The notes beneath the pieces are model-generated. The model was not told where the DNA came from. It did no database searches and was given only the letters and a program-made list of their open reading frames with translations. A program made the translations under genes and the position numbers. This document shows positions 13,450 to 13,527 of a stretch of DNA of 13,527 nt, in pieces. The DNA comes from CAZCSH01 sp964501545 (lineage in GTDB: Bacteria > Patescibacteriota > Minisyncoccia > Minisyncoccales > RBG-13-42-11). The stretch spans positions 1 to 13,527 of the forward strand of contig CAZCSH010000015.1 in assembly GCA_964501545.1 (NCBI GenBank). Reading direction: 5' to 3'. Position 1 is the first letter of the stretch. Each line of letters starts with the position of its first letter.

Positions 13450-13478
13450 ATTATACACCTACTAATTAAATTTGTCAA
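13450..13478 (-). promoter_or_regulatory. perfect sigma-70 consensus promoter
   Basis: On the minus strand, TTGACA (13473-13478), exactly 17 bases, then TATAAT (13450-13455). Both hexamers match consensus at every base. The predicted start near 13443 gives a leader of about 22 bases containing AAGGAGG. It is by far the strongest promoter and ribosome binding site in the window. Confidence 0.9.
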
Positions 13479-13484
13479 GCGCAA

Positions 13485-13523
13485 CTGGTAATGTGCACAC
13501 ACATTTTGCACTTTTCTGGTAAT
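13485..13523. repeat. repeats upstream of the minus-strand promoter
   Basis: CTGGTAAT occurs at 13485-13492 and 13516-13523, 31 bases apart (about three helical turns). Between them is an inverted repeat AATGTG/CACATT (13490-13505) with a 4-base gap. They lie just upstream of the -35 and could be a regulator site; this is a positional inference only. Confidence 0.35.
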
Positions 13524-13527
13524 TTAA

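Noticed and set aside
1..13527. CRISPR array, tRNA or rRNA genes, classical insertion sequence transposases
   Set aside because: I saw no regularly spaced repeats with unique spacers, no cloverleaf-like sequence, and no DDE, HUH or serine/tyrosine recombinase motifs in any protein.

Overview
The window looks like a piece of a Candidate Phyla Radiation (Patescibacteria) genome, most likely Parcubacteria-like. This is inferred from gene content and style, not from a database search. The signs are compact and overlapping genes, AT-rich and Lys/Glu-rich proteins, almost no Shine-Dalgarno sequences, CPR-type pilin-like membrane proteins, and a tiny GIY-YIG gene. TGA acts as a stop codon (rsmA and the GH3 gene), so the code appears standard and not the TGA-Gly code of Gracilibacteria.

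Layout. (1) Positions 3-5295, plus strand, form one tight operon: rpsO, a NYN-domain putative RNase, pnp, a membrane-anchored GH3-like fusion protein, and a DksA/TraR-type zinc-finger protein. Its theme is ribosome and RNA turnover, with an envelope protein attached. (2) Positions 5337-6449, minus strand, hold a LysM-LysM-M23 envelope peptidase. It converges on the operon across a small bidirectional hairpin. (3) rsmA (6529-7380) is divergent from the peptidase. (4) Positions 7442-13176, plus strand, form a type IV secretion-like membrane cluster: a pilin-like protein with an Fn3-like domain, a small two-helix membrane protein, a pilin-like protein carrying four beta/gamma-crystallin calcium-site signatures, and a large TrbL/VirB6-like protein. 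No ATPase of the system lies in the window. (5) Positions 13184-13520, minus strand, hold a short, very GC-rich gene with a perfect consensus promoter, a strong Shine-Dalgarno and its own terminator. Its coding DNA is almost entirely consecutive hairpins.

The most interesting feature is a pair of small elements with identical architecture in the T4SS-like cluster. Both are bounded by perfect 14-bp terminal inverted repeats of the form ACCCCGTTAGAAa/c. One (8578-8861, 284 bp) contains only a GIY-YIG nuclease gene, whose stop codon lies inside the right repeat. The other (7361-7430, 70 bp) has the same ends and no gene, like a MITE. Each sits at the 3' end of a host gene, gives that gene a new C-terminus and stop codon, and may supply promoter parts to the next gene. 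I infer a GIY-YIG-based mobile element family with non-autonomous relatives.

Several start codons lie only 6-10 bases after a -10 box (rsmA, the M23 gene, the genes at 7442 and 8186), suggesting leaderless mRNAs. The minus-strand gene at the right end contrasts sharply with this pattern.
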